Of a stretch of DNA of 6,367 bases, positions 1 to 5,419 are shown piece after piece (within the stretch, counting starts at the first letter, position 1; every line of letters starts with the position of its first letter). Source of the DNA: Thiotrichaceae bacterium (GTDB lineage Bacteria > Pseudomonadota > Gammaproteobacteria > Thiotrichales > Thiotrichaceae). Made by a program: the position numbers and the translations under genes. A model generated the notes under the pieces. It saw only the letters and a list, made by a program, of their open reading frames with translations. It had not been told where the DNA came from and made no database searches. The stretch is taken from contig JALVEA010000492.1 of the NCBI GenBank assembly GCA_027008665.1, positions 1 through 6,367 on the forward strand. The letters run 5' to 3'.

Positions 1-1
1 T

Positions 2-472
2 GATTTCGGTCATGCACAATTAGGAGGGGCAGCTCCCGTTGTTGCTAATATCATTAAAGATGCATTAGGTTATAAATACCACTGGGCCGTTGCTGATTAT
101 CTACAACGTGCGGCACGTCATATCGCATCTAAATCCGATACGGAACAAGCTTATGCACTTGGCGAGGCGGCTGTGAATATGGCATTAGAAGGCAAAAACT
201 CAGTGATGCCTGCTGTTGTTCGCACCTCTAACAATCCTTATACATGGGAAATCGGCTCAGGTGATTTAAAAGATATTGCTAATGTTGAGAAGATGATGCC
301 GATGGAGTATATCAGTGAAGATGGTTTTGGCATTACTGATGCTTGTCGTGAATACTTGCTTCCGTTAATTGAGGGAGAAGATTATCCTCCTTATAAAAAT
401 GGCTTGCCTGATTATGTAAGCTTGAAAAAAGAATTGGCTGAAAAGAAGCTTGAAGCATTTGAAATGAAGTAA
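2..472 (+). CDS. Phosphofructokinase, probably pyrophosphate-dependent (3' part, 156 residues)
   Basis: The reading frame is open from base 2 to the TAA at 470-472, so this is the C-terminal part of a gene beginning before the window. The visible protein starts DFGHAQLGGAAPVVANII, contains YKYHWAVADYLQRAARHIAS and DGFGITDACREYL, and ends near GLPDYVSLK. I recognise these stretches from long (about 420-residue) phosphofructokinases of methanotrophs and related bacteria. In characterised relatives the enzyme interconverts fructose 6-phosphate and fructose 1,6-bisphosphate in the cytoplasm using pyrophosphate instead of ATP, so it can work in both glycolysis and gluconeogenesis. The residues that decide between ATP and pyrophosphate lie in the missing N-terminal part, so donor specificity is inferred from family resemblance. 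The first ATG in this frame, at 173, is internal and not a start. A terminator follows, so this is the last gene of its transcript. Confidence 0.82.
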   Translation, partial: DFGHAQLGGAAPVVANIIKDALGYKYHWAVADYLQRAARHIASKSDTEQAYALGEAAVNMALEGKNSVMPAVVRTSNNPYTWEIGSGDLKDIANVEKMMPMEYISEDGFGITDACREYLLPLIEGEDYPPYKNGLPDYVSLKKELAEKKLEAFEMK

Positions 473-495
473 TTTATTCCATTTGGGTATAAACT

Positions 496-536
496 ATAAG
501 GTCGTGTGATTGATTTTACACGACCTTATTTTATTT
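496..536 (+). terminator. Intrinsic terminator after the phosphofructokinase gene
   Basis: A perfect 12-bp stem pairs 496-507 (ATAAGGTCGTGT) with 518-529, around a 10-base loop, and the T-rich run TTATTTTATTT follows. It lies 24 bases after the stop codon and before the HIT gene. The T tract is interrupted by single A bases, so some read-through into the HIT gene is possible. The reverse strand lacks a T run after the stem, so it probably works in one direction only. Confidence 0.8.
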
Positions 537-564
537 AAAGTTCCCAAGCTAGGAGATTATAAAA

Positions 565-969
565 ATGTCAGAAAATACAGGTTGTCCCTTATGTTCAAAA
601 AGGGATATTGTGATCGAAGATGGGGTTGCCATTGAGAACGACTTAGCTTACGTTCTTAATGATAATTCACCCGTTAGCCCTGGTCATTGTCTTATTGTTC
701 CGCGTCATCATATTGCGGAATATTTTAATGCCACACGGGAAGAGAAAGCGGCCATTTGGGAACTTGTGGATCAAATGAAAGCGATTATTGATAAAAAACA
801 TAATCCTGATGGCTATAATATTGGAGTCAATATTGGCAAAGCGGCAGGACAGTCTGTACCGCATATCCATATTCATATGATTCCACGCTATACAGGTGAT
901 ATAGAAAACCCGAAAGGTGGTGTTCGAGGGGTTATACCGCATAAACAAAAATATGAAATCAAAAACTGA
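565..969 (+). CDS. HIT (histidine triad) family nucleotide hydrolase/transferase
   Basis: A complete 134-residue HIT protein, typical in length. The signature HxHxH lies at residues 100-104 in QSVPHIHIHMIPRY; in this superfamily the middle histidine forms a nucleotidyl intermediate while cleaving phosphate-linked nucleotides such as dinucleoside polyphosphates or AMP conjugates. An N-terminal CPLC pair (Cys7, Cys10) and the SPGHCLIVPRHH segment (residues 38-49) suggest the zinc-binding subset, and the C-terminal GGVRGVIPHKQKY is typical of small bacterial members often annotated as Ap4A-hydrolase-like. The exact substrate cannot be told from sequence. The ATG at 565 has a good ribosome site, AGGAG at 551-555, 9 bases upstream. 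The gene follows a terminator and converges on map, 24 bases away. I see no clear promoter of its own in the short upstream gap, so it may depend on read-through or a weak start. Confidence 0.93.
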   Translation: MSENTGCPLCSKRDIVIEDGVAIENDLAYVLNDNSPVSPGHCLIVPRHHIAEYFNATREEKAAIWELVDQMKAIIDKKHNPDGYNIGVNIGKAAGQSVPHIHIHMIPRYTGDIENPKGGVRGVIPHKQKYEIKN

Positions 970-993
970 TATTCGACCCTATTTGCTATTTGT

Positions 994-1776
994 TTAAGAA
1001 GTTCCTAAAGGATTCCCTTCTTCTTTTCGCAAAGTTAAAATATCAACGCCTGTTTTAGTGACTAAAAGCGTATGCTCCCATTGTGCTGATAGTGAATGAT
1101 CTTTAGTAACCACTGTCCATTTATCAGGTAGTTGCTTTACATGGCGTTTACCAATATTAATCATTGGCTCAATGGTGAAGATCATTCCTTCCTTTAAAAC
1201 GATTCCCGTACCTGGTTTGCCATAATGGACTACTTGCGGTGCTTCATGAAAGCCCTCACCGATGCCATGACCACAATATTCACGTACTACGGAGCAATAT
1301 TGTGATTCAGCAAATTCTTGAATGGCATGACCAATATCCCCCAGATGCGCGCCTGGTTTTACCACTTTTATTCCTATATACAATGCTTTATGTGCTATAT
1401 CACAAATTCGTTTTGCGGCAACAGAAGGTTTACCAATAAAAAACATTTTACTGGTATCACCATGATAGCCATCCTTAATCACGGTGATATCAATATTAAT
1501 AATATCACCCCTTTTTAGTTTCTTAGCGCTAGGAATACCATGACAAACTTGATGGTTTACAGAGGTGCAGATAGACTTTGGAAAGCCATGATAATCCAAT
1601 GGTGCAGGGATTGCCTTTTGTACATTCACAATATAATCATGACAAATTTTATCGAGTTCATTGGTGGTTACACCTGCCCTCACATAAGGTTCAATCATTT
1701 CCAACACATCAGCGGCAAGCTCTCCTGCAATACGCATTTTTCTTATTTGTTCTTTATTTTTAATAATGACAGACAT
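994..1776 (-). CDS. map: Type I methionine aminopeptidase
   Basis: A complete 260-residue enzyme (E. coli 264) that removes the initiator methionine from new proteins at the ribosome when the second residue is small. All five metal ligands of the family are present: Asp96 (INID), Asp107 (HGD), His170 (CGHG), Glu203 (TIEP) and Glu234 (QWEH). The substrate-binding His79 (VCHGIP) and His177 (GFHEAP) are also in place. There is no N-terminal zinc-finger extension, so this is the simple type Ia form. The start is well supported, because the N-terminus (MSVIIKNKEQIRKMRIAG) aligns with E. coli Map from the first residues. The nearest Shine-Dalgarno-like AAGGA (1791-1795 on this strand) is 14 bases from the start, which is long. 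The gene diverges from rpsB, as in E. coli, and converges on the HIT gene with no obvious terminator between them. Confidence 0.97.
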   Translation of the reverse strand: MSVIIKNKEQIRKMRIAGELAADVLEMIEPYVRAGVTTNELDKICHDYIVNVQKAIPAPLDYHGFPKSICTSVNHQVCHGIPSAKKLKRGDIINIDITVIKDGYHGDTSKMFFIGKPSVAAKRICDIAHKALYIGIKVVKPGAHLGDIGHAIQEFAESQYCSVVREYCGHGIGEGFHEAPQVVHYGKPGTGIVLKEGMIFTIEPMINIGKRHVKQLPDKWTVVTKDHSLSAQWEHTLLVTKTGVDILTLRKEEGNPLGTS

Positions 1777-1827
1777 TAGTTGTACAGGTTTCCTTAAGAT
1801 TTATTTTTAGGGAGAATAACAGAAAAG

Positions 1828-1866
1828 TAGTTTCAATAAGTATAGTGTGGTATAAAGCGCGCGCTA
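1828..1866 (+). promoter_or_regulatory. Candidate rpsB promoter: extended -10 with GC-rich discriminator
   Basis: TATAAA at 1851-1856 is preceded directly by TGG (1848-1850), which makes an extended -10 element (TGnTATAAT-like). It is followed by the alternating run GCGCGCGC (1857-1864). The -35 region is poor: TAGTTT at 1828-1833 has the ideal 17-base spacing, and TTTCAA at 1831-1836 has only 14. A weak -35 is tolerated when the -10 is extended. GC-rich discriminators mark promoters repressed by ppGpp/DksA in rRNA and ribosomal-protein genes, and E. coli rpsB is controlled this way. The start would fall near 1863-1866, giving a leader of about 185 bases. Confidence 0.7.
1839..1844 (-). promoter_or_regulatory. 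Weak candidate -10 box for map
   Basis: Read on the reverse strand, these bases give TATACT, matching the -10 consensus at 5 of 6 positions and lying 63 bases from the map start. No convincing -35 is visible at 16-18 bases. The box falls inside the spacer of the rpsB promoter, so if it is real the two divergent promoters would overlap and compete for polymerase. Confidence 0.25.
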
Positions 1867-2051
1867 CATTTAGCAAAAAAACTTACTGACGGGGTATGGA
1901 GTTTAAGAGATTTTCTCTAATTTATCCCCGTTTTATTTCACACACGTATCGACACATCTAACAGGGTGCTGATTATTTTGCCTAGAGACTATGCAAACTT
2001 ATTGGTTGTTCGTTGGGGTACGTGGAGGTCTAACCCGAAAAGGAAAAAATT
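1866..2051 (+). promoter_or_regulatory. Structured rpsB leader, likely site of S2 feedback control
   Basis: The long untranslated region before rpsB holds several hairpins. One pairs 1889-1894 (ACGGGG) with 1926-1931, with an inner AGAGA/TCTCT stem (1906-1910/1914-1918). Another is TTTGC at 1977-1981 with GCAAA at 1993-1997, with an inner TAG/CTA stem. CACGTA (1943-1948) can also pair with TACGTG (2019-2024) over a distance. A decoy-like GGAGG lies at 2024-2028, while the working site AAGGA (2040-2044) is 7 bases from the ATG. In E. coli, S2 represses rpsB-tsf through a leader at this same place, between map and rpsB, where Rfam also places the t44 RNA. Feedback here is inferred from position and structure; I cannot confirm sequence homology to t44 by eye. 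Confidence 0.5.
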
Positions 2052-2882
2052 ATGGCAAGAGTAACTATGCGTCAAATGTTAGAGGCAGGTGTTCATTTTG
2101 GACATCAGACTCGTTATTGGAACCCTAAAATGGCACCTTATATCTTTGGTGCACGTAATAAAATTCATATCATCAATCTTGAGAAAACGTTACCGATGTT
2201 CAATGATGCCTTGAATGTTGCAGGAAAAATTGCTGCAAGAGGCGGTAAGGTCATGTTCGTTGGTACTAAACGTGCTGCTCAAAATACAATAAAAGAAGAA
2301 GCCATTCGTTGTAAAATGCCTTATGTTAATTTTCGCTGGTTAGGTGGTATGTTGACTAACTACAAAACAGTGAAACAATCTGTTCGCCGTTTGCATGATT
2401 TAGAAAAAATGCAAAATGATGGTTCTATGGATCGTTTGGTGAAAAAGGAAGTATTGACTTTAACCCGTGAACAAGAAAAACTTGAAAAAACATTAGGTGG
2501 GATTAAATACCTAAAGAAACTTCCTGACGCATTATTTGTTATTGATGTAGGTCATGAAAACATTGCTGTTAAAGAAGCAGTAAAATTAGGTATTCCTGTG
2601 ATTGGTATCGTTGATACTAATAGCTCACAAGATAATATTGACTATGTTATTCCTGGTAATGACGATGCTATCCGTGCTATCCAACTGTATGCATCAGCAA
2701 TGGCTGACGCTATCGCCGATGGTCATTTAAGCGGGGCGACAACCGCAGCTGATATGCAAGCGGCAACGCAAGAAGCAGCGCCTACCCCAGCAACGGAAGA
2801 AAACCCTGCTGAAATAGCTCCAGTAGCAACTCCAGTAGTAGAAGAACAAGTTGTTGTTGCTGACACAGCAGTAGCAAACTAA
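2052..2882 (+). CDS. rpsB: 30S ribosomal protein S2 with extended acidic C-terminal tail
   Basis: A component of the small ribosomal subunit that binds late in assembly and is needed for S1 to dock. The N-terminus follows the family closely (GVHFGHQTRYWNPKM at 13-27, then GARNKIHIINLEKT at 33-46), and FRWLGGMLTN (94-103), LPDALFVID (157-165) and YVIPGNDDAIRA (198-209) are all present. The protein is 276 residues against 241 in E. coli. The excess is a tail from about 229 rich in Ala, Thr, Pro, Val and Glu, with eight acidic residues and no Lys or Arg; the last basic Lys/Arg is Arg208. Similar low-complexity tails occur in some other gammaproteobacterial S2 proteins. The ATG has AAGGA 7 bases upstream. 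It is first in the rpsB-tsf pair and probably autoregulated through its leader. Confidence 0.97.
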   Translation: MARVTMRQMLEAGVHFGHQTRYWNPKMAPYIFGARNKIHIINLEKTLPMFNDALNVAGKIAARGGKVMFVGTKRAAQNTIKEEAIRCKMPYVNFRWLGGMLTNYKTVKQSVRRLHDLEKMQNDGSMDRLVKKEVLTLTREQEKLEKTLGGIKYLKKLPDALFVIDVGHENIAVKEAVKLGIPVIGIVDTNSSQDNIDYVIPGNDDAIRAIQLYASAMADAIADGHLSGATTAADMQAATQEAAPTPATEENPAEIAPVATPVVEEQVVVADTAVAN

Positions 2883-2892
2883 TAAAGCCTGT

Positions 2893-2931
2893 CCATCTAT
2901 GATTGCCATAGCCATCATAGATGGTGTCTTT
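2893..2931 (+). terminator. Hairpin between rpsB and tsf, possible attenuator
   Basis: A perfect 11-bp stem pairs CCATCTATGAT (2893-2903) with 2914-2924 around a 10-base loop, starting 10 bases after the rpsB stop. The following bases, TGTCTTT, form only a weak T tract, so partial termination or protection of the rpsB 3' end is more likely than full termination. Uneven output of S2 and EF-Ts from one transcript would fit. Confidence 0.5.
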
Positions 2932-2948
2932 AAAGTAGGAGCACACAC

Positions 2949-2990
2949 AATAAATCTAACATTTTGCTTAAAAATTTTATTAGATTTATT
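2949..2990 (+). repeat. Second inverted repeat in the rpsB-tsf spacer
   Basis: AATAAATCTAA at 2949-2959 pairs perfectly over 11 bp with 2980-2990. The 20-base interior holds a small TTTT/AAAA stem (2962-2965/2970-2973). It is almost wholly A and T, so the fold would be weak. No T run follows, so it is not a terminator. It overlaps a candidate tsf promoter, so it may be an operator-like dyad or just a result of AT richness. Confidence 0.4.
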
Positions 2991-2992
2991 AT
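2964..2992 (+). promoter_or_regulatory. Candidate internal promoter for tsf
   Basis: TTGCTT at 2964-2969 and TATTAT at 2987-2992 are separated by exactly 17 bases, each matching the sigma-70 consensus at 4-5 of 6 positions. Transcription would begin near 2999, about 40 bases before the tsf start. The surroundings are AT-rich, where chance matches are common. Confidence 0.35.
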
Positions 2993-3039
2993 CACCTTCT
3001 ACTTATCAAATCTATAGAAATTTTTAGGAAAATTTAATT

Positions 3040-3918
3040 ATGGCTATTACAGCTGCAATGGTAAAAGAATTACGTGAGCGTACTGGCGCTGGCATGATGG
3101 ACTGTAAAAAAGTATTGGTTGAAACTGATGGTGATTTGGACGCTGCCATTGATGTGATGCGAAAATCTGGTGCTGCTAAAGCAGATAAAAAAGCCGGTCG
3201 TATTGCTGCTGATGGTAAAGTCATTATTGCTATTTCAGATGATGGCAAAGAAGCCGCTATTCTTGAGGTCAACTGTGAAACAGATTTTGTTGCAAAAGAT
3301 GAAAACTTTACACGTTTTGTTGAGGCAGTCGCTGCGCGTGTTTTAGCAGATCAACCCGCAGATATTGCGGCATTATCTGCTTTACCATTAGATACAGGTG
3401 AAAGCGTCGAAGAAGTACGTGCTAATCTTGTTGCTAAAATCGGTGAAAATATCCAAGTACGTCGTTTTGAATTAGTCTCTGCTGAGGAAGGGCAAGTATT
3501 TTCTTATAACCATGGTGTTCGTATTGGTGTTGCTGTTTCAATGGTTGGTGCTGATGAGGCATTAGGTAAAGATATTGCGATGCATATTGCGGCGAGTCGT
3601 CCAATCTGTGTTTCTGAAGCGGACGTTCCTGCTGAAAAGCTTGAAAAGGAAAAAGAAATTCTAATCGCTCAAGCTGAAGATAGTGGAAAACCTGCTAATA
3701 TCATTGAAAAAATGGTTGAAGGTCGTTTGCGTAAATATTTATCCGAAATTACTTTATTAGGTCAAGATTTTGTTAAAAATCCTGATATCACCGTTGCTCA
3801 ATTGATTAAGGATGCAGGCGCTGAAGTTTCGGGTTTCGTTCGTTATGAAGTCGGTGAAGGTATCGAGAAGAAACAAGAAGATTTTGCGGCTGAAGTGATG
3901 GCACAAATTGGAAAATAA
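3040..3918 (+). CDS. tsf: Translation elongation factor Ts
   Basis: EF-Ts is the nucleotide exchange factor that releases GDP from EF-Tu so that it can bind GTP and aminoacyl-tRNA again. The protein has 292 residues (E. coli 283). The N-terminal UBA-like domain covers about 1-55 and includes VKELRERTGAGMMDCKK (8-24). The TDFV motif, whose Asp and Phe insert into EF-Tu, is at 81-84 in NCETDFVAKDENF. The two core subdomains and the helical coiled-coil region follow (ASRPICVSEADVP, then EKMVEGRLRKYLSEITLL), ending in a C-terminal segment typical of gammaproteobacteria. The ATG at 3040 has AGGA at 3026-3029, 10 bases upstream. It lies 157 bases after rpsB; co-transcription is likely, perhaps helped by the internal promoter. 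A strong terminator follows the gene. Confidence 0.97.
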   Translation: MAITAAMVKELRERTGAGMMDCKKVLVETDGDLDAAIDVMRKSGAAKADKKAGRIAADGKVIIAISDDGKEAAILEVNCETDFVAKDENFTRFVEAVAARVLADQPADIAALSALPLDTGESVEEVRANLVAKIGENIQVRRFELVSAEEGQVFSYNHGVRIGVAVSMVGADEALGKDIAMHIAASRPICVSEADVPAEKLEKEKEILIAQAEDSGKPANIIEKMVEGRLRKYLSEITLLGQDFVKNPDITVAQLIKDAGAEVSGFVRYEVGEGIEKKQEDFAAEVMAQIGK

Positions 3919-3951
3919 GATTCATTTGGATTGAATTTCAATAGAATACTT

Positions 3952-3981
3952 AAAAGGAGCGTGGAAACGCTCCTTTTTTTT
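3952..3981 (+). terminator. Strong intrinsic terminator ending the rpsB-tsf unit
   Basis: GGAGCGT at 3956-3962 pairs perfectly with ACGCTCC at 3967-3973 around a GGAA tetraloop. Eight T bases follow (3974-3981), and AAAA before the stem can pair with the first of them. This is a textbook rho-independent terminator, 33 bases after the tsf stop. Confidence 0.94.
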
Positions 3982-3990
3982 GCCTATACT
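3962..3990 (+). promoter_or_regulatory. Candidate pyrH promoter overlapping the terminator
   Basis: TATACT at 3985-3990 matches the -10 consensus at 5 of 6 positions. TGGAAA at 3962-3967, 17 bases upstream, matches the -35 at 4 of 6, but it lies in the stem and loop of the tsf terminator. pyrH needs a start of its own after so strong a terminator. TATAAA at 4001-4006 is an alternative -10 without a good -35. The -10 also sits in a short dyad, GCCTA/TAGGC (3982-3995). Confidence 0.4.
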
Positions 3991-4026
3991 TAGGCGATTT
4001 TATAAATTTAAGGGATTGTTTCAACC

Positions 4027-4746
4027 ATGTCACAAAACAGAAAAAATCAGCGTGTGCTATTAAAATTAAGCGGTGAGGCTCTGATGGGGCAGTTTAACTT
4101 CGGAATTGATCCTGATATTTTAAAACAAACAGCTTCTGAGGTTATTGAGCAGCAACAAAAAGGGATTCAATTAGCCTTAGTGATTGGTGGTGGGAATATT
4201 TTTCGTGGCGCAGGTTTAGCACAAAGTGGGATCGACCGCGTAAGTGCTGATCAAATGGGTATGCTGGCAACGGTTATGAATGCCTTAGCAATGCAAGATG
4301 CAATAAAAAAACAAGGCGCAAACTGTCGTGTTATGTCAGCATTGTCTATAGACCAAGTCGGTGAACCTTACTCTGCCCTATTAGCACGAGAATATTTAGA
4401 CCAAGGTGATATTATTATTTTTGCGGCAGGAACAGGTAATCCTTATTTCACTACCGACACGGCAGCTAGTGTAAGAGCCATTGAAATACAAGCTGATTTA
4501 CTCTTAAAAGCAACAAAAGTCGATGGCATCTACGATTCTGATCCCATGAAAAACGCTGATGCTAAACGCTATGATAGTTTAAGTTATGATGAGGCAATAT
4601 CACGCGAATTAGGTGTCATGGATTTAACTGCAATGGTGTTGTGTCGTGAAAATAAAATGCCATTGAGTGTATTTAATATGTTTGATAAAGGGGCTTTAGC
4701 TGCAATTATCGCGGGAGAGTCTATTGGTACAACGCTAAAGGTATAG
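4027..4746 (+). CDS. pyrH: UMP kinase (uridylate kinase)
   Basis: The bacterial UMP kinase phosphorylates UMP to UDP with ATP in pyrimidine nucleotide synthesis. It is a hexameric amino-acid-kinase-fold enzyme unrelated to eukaryotic UMP/CMP kinase, usually activated by GTP and inhibited by UTP. The protein has 239 residues (E. coli 241). The nucleotide-binding KLSGEAL is at 13-19, GGGNIFRGAGLA at 54-65, the conserved Asp75 in ADQMGMLATVMN, and the UMP-binding GTGNPYFTTDTAA at 135-147. KATKVDGIYDSDP (161-173) and the C-terminal VFNM complete the fold. The ATG at 4027 puts the KLSGEAL motif where E. coli PyrH has it. The ribosome site AAGGG (4010-4014) is 12 bases away, which is rather long. 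The stop is 3 bases before frr, so the two are surely co-transcribed and probably translationally coupled. Confidence 0.97.
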   Translation: MSQNRKNQRVLLKLSGEALMGQFNFGIDPDILKQTASEVIEQQQKGIQLALVIGGGNIFRGAGLAQSGIDRVSADQMGMLATVMNALAMQDAIKKQGANCRVMSALSIDQVGEPYSALLAREYLDQGDIIIFAAGTGNPYFTTDTAASVRAIEIQADLLLKATKVDGIYDSDPMKNADAKRYDSLSYDEAISRELGVMDLTAMVLCRENKMPLSVFNMFDKGALAAIIAGESIGTTLKV

Positions 4747-4749
4747 TAT

Positions 4750-5307
4750 ATGATTGACGAGATAATTGAAGACGCAAAAACACGTATGAACAAAACCATT
4801 GAGTCTTTAAAGGCAGATTTAATGAAAATTCGTACAGGTCGAGCGCATCCGAGTATATTAGATCACATTATGGTTGACTATTATGGGGGGCAAGTTCCCT
4901 TAAATCAGGTCGGTAATGTATCAGTTGAAGATGCGCGCACTCTTAGTATTTCTGTATGGGAATCACCGCTTGTTAGCGTGATTGAAAAAGCGATTATGAC
5001 CTCTGATTTAGGTCTAAATCCCATGAGTGCTGGCACGGTTATTCGTGTACCGATGCCACCTTTAACCGAAGAACGTCGTAGAGATTTGGTAAGAGTCGTA
5101 AAAAAAGAAGGCGAAAATGGCAAGATAGCCATTCGTAATATTCGCCGTGATGCAAATTCTGACTTTAAAATGCTACAAAAAGAAAAAGAAATTTCAGAAG
5201 ATCAAGAACGTAAAGCACAAGCAGATATTCAAAAATTAACCGATCAATTTGTTAAACAAGTCGATGTTTTGATTGAGAAAAAGGAAAGTGAATTAATGGA
5301 GGTCTGA
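4750..5307 (+). CDS. frr: Ribosome recycling factor
   Basis: RRF, with EF-G, splits the ribosome after termination so that the subunits can be reused. The protein is 185 residues, exactly the E. coli length. Family marks are KIRTGRAHPS (26-35, with Arg31), the domain II segment LGLNPMSAGTVIRVPMPPLTEERR (87-110, given here only as a landmark), and IAIRNIRRDAN (127-136) with the functionally important Arg132. The long charged helices at both ends form the three-helix bundle. AAAGG at 4737-4741, inside the last codons of pyrH, is 8 bases before the ATG, so initiation is tied to the end of pyrH translation. The next gene, uppS, begins about 112 bases later. Confidence 0.97.
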   Translation: MIDEIIEDAKTRMNKTIESLKADLMKIRTGRAHPSILDHIMVDYYGGQVPLNQVGNVSVEDARTLSISVWESPLVSVIEKAIMTSDLGLNPMSAGTVIRVPMPPLTEERRRDLVRVVKKEGENGKIAIRNIRRDANSDFKMLQKEKEISEDQERKAQADIQKLTDQFVKQVDVLIEKKESELMEV

Positions 5308-5419
5308 GTCATTAGAAAGTTCTTTAAGAACTCTACTCAACTACTCCTGAGCTAAAGACAAAGAAGGTTTTCTTACCACCAATTTTATAAATAAAAAACA
5401 TAAAATCTAAAGGGGAAAA
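5308..5419 (+). other. frr-uppS spacer with small dyads and the uppS ribosome site
   Basis: This spacer contains no ATG or GTG at all. It holds two weak 5-bp dyads, AGTTC/GAACT (5318-5332) and AAGAA/TTCTT (5361-5374), neither followed by a T run, so there is no terminator and frr transcripts can continue into uppS. TATAAA at 5386-5391 could be a -10 box but lacks a -35. AAAGGGG at 5409-5415 is a good Shine-Dalgarno sequence and the last recognisable element before the uppS frame. Confidence 0.5.

Noticed and set aside
667..948. Reverse-strand frame of 93 codons opposite the HIT gene
   Set aside because: Its translation has no family resemblance, and the forward strand encodes a complete HIT protein with the HxHxH motif.
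1239..1779. Several forward-strand frames of 61-79 codons
   Set aside because: All lie opposite map, whose metal ligands and full length are intact; they are shadows rich in His and Tyr.
2727..2948. Reverse-strand cysteine-rich frame of 73 codons
   Set aside because: The Cys/Trp content simply reflects the Ala/Thr/Pro/Glu-rich S2 tail read backwards; there is no sensible ribosome site or motif.
3024..3272. Reverse-strand 82-codon frame over the start of tsf
   Set aside because: It overlaps the highly conserved EF-Ts N-terminal domain and its translation is low-complexity Ser/Ala.
4584..5132. Reverse-strand frames of 71 and 75 codons over pyrH and frr
   Set aside because: They are opposite well-conserved genes and resemble nothing known.
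5308..5419. A terminator or small gene in the frr-uppS spacer
   Set aside because: The two dyads are only 5 bp with no following T run, and the spacer has no ATG or GTG start.
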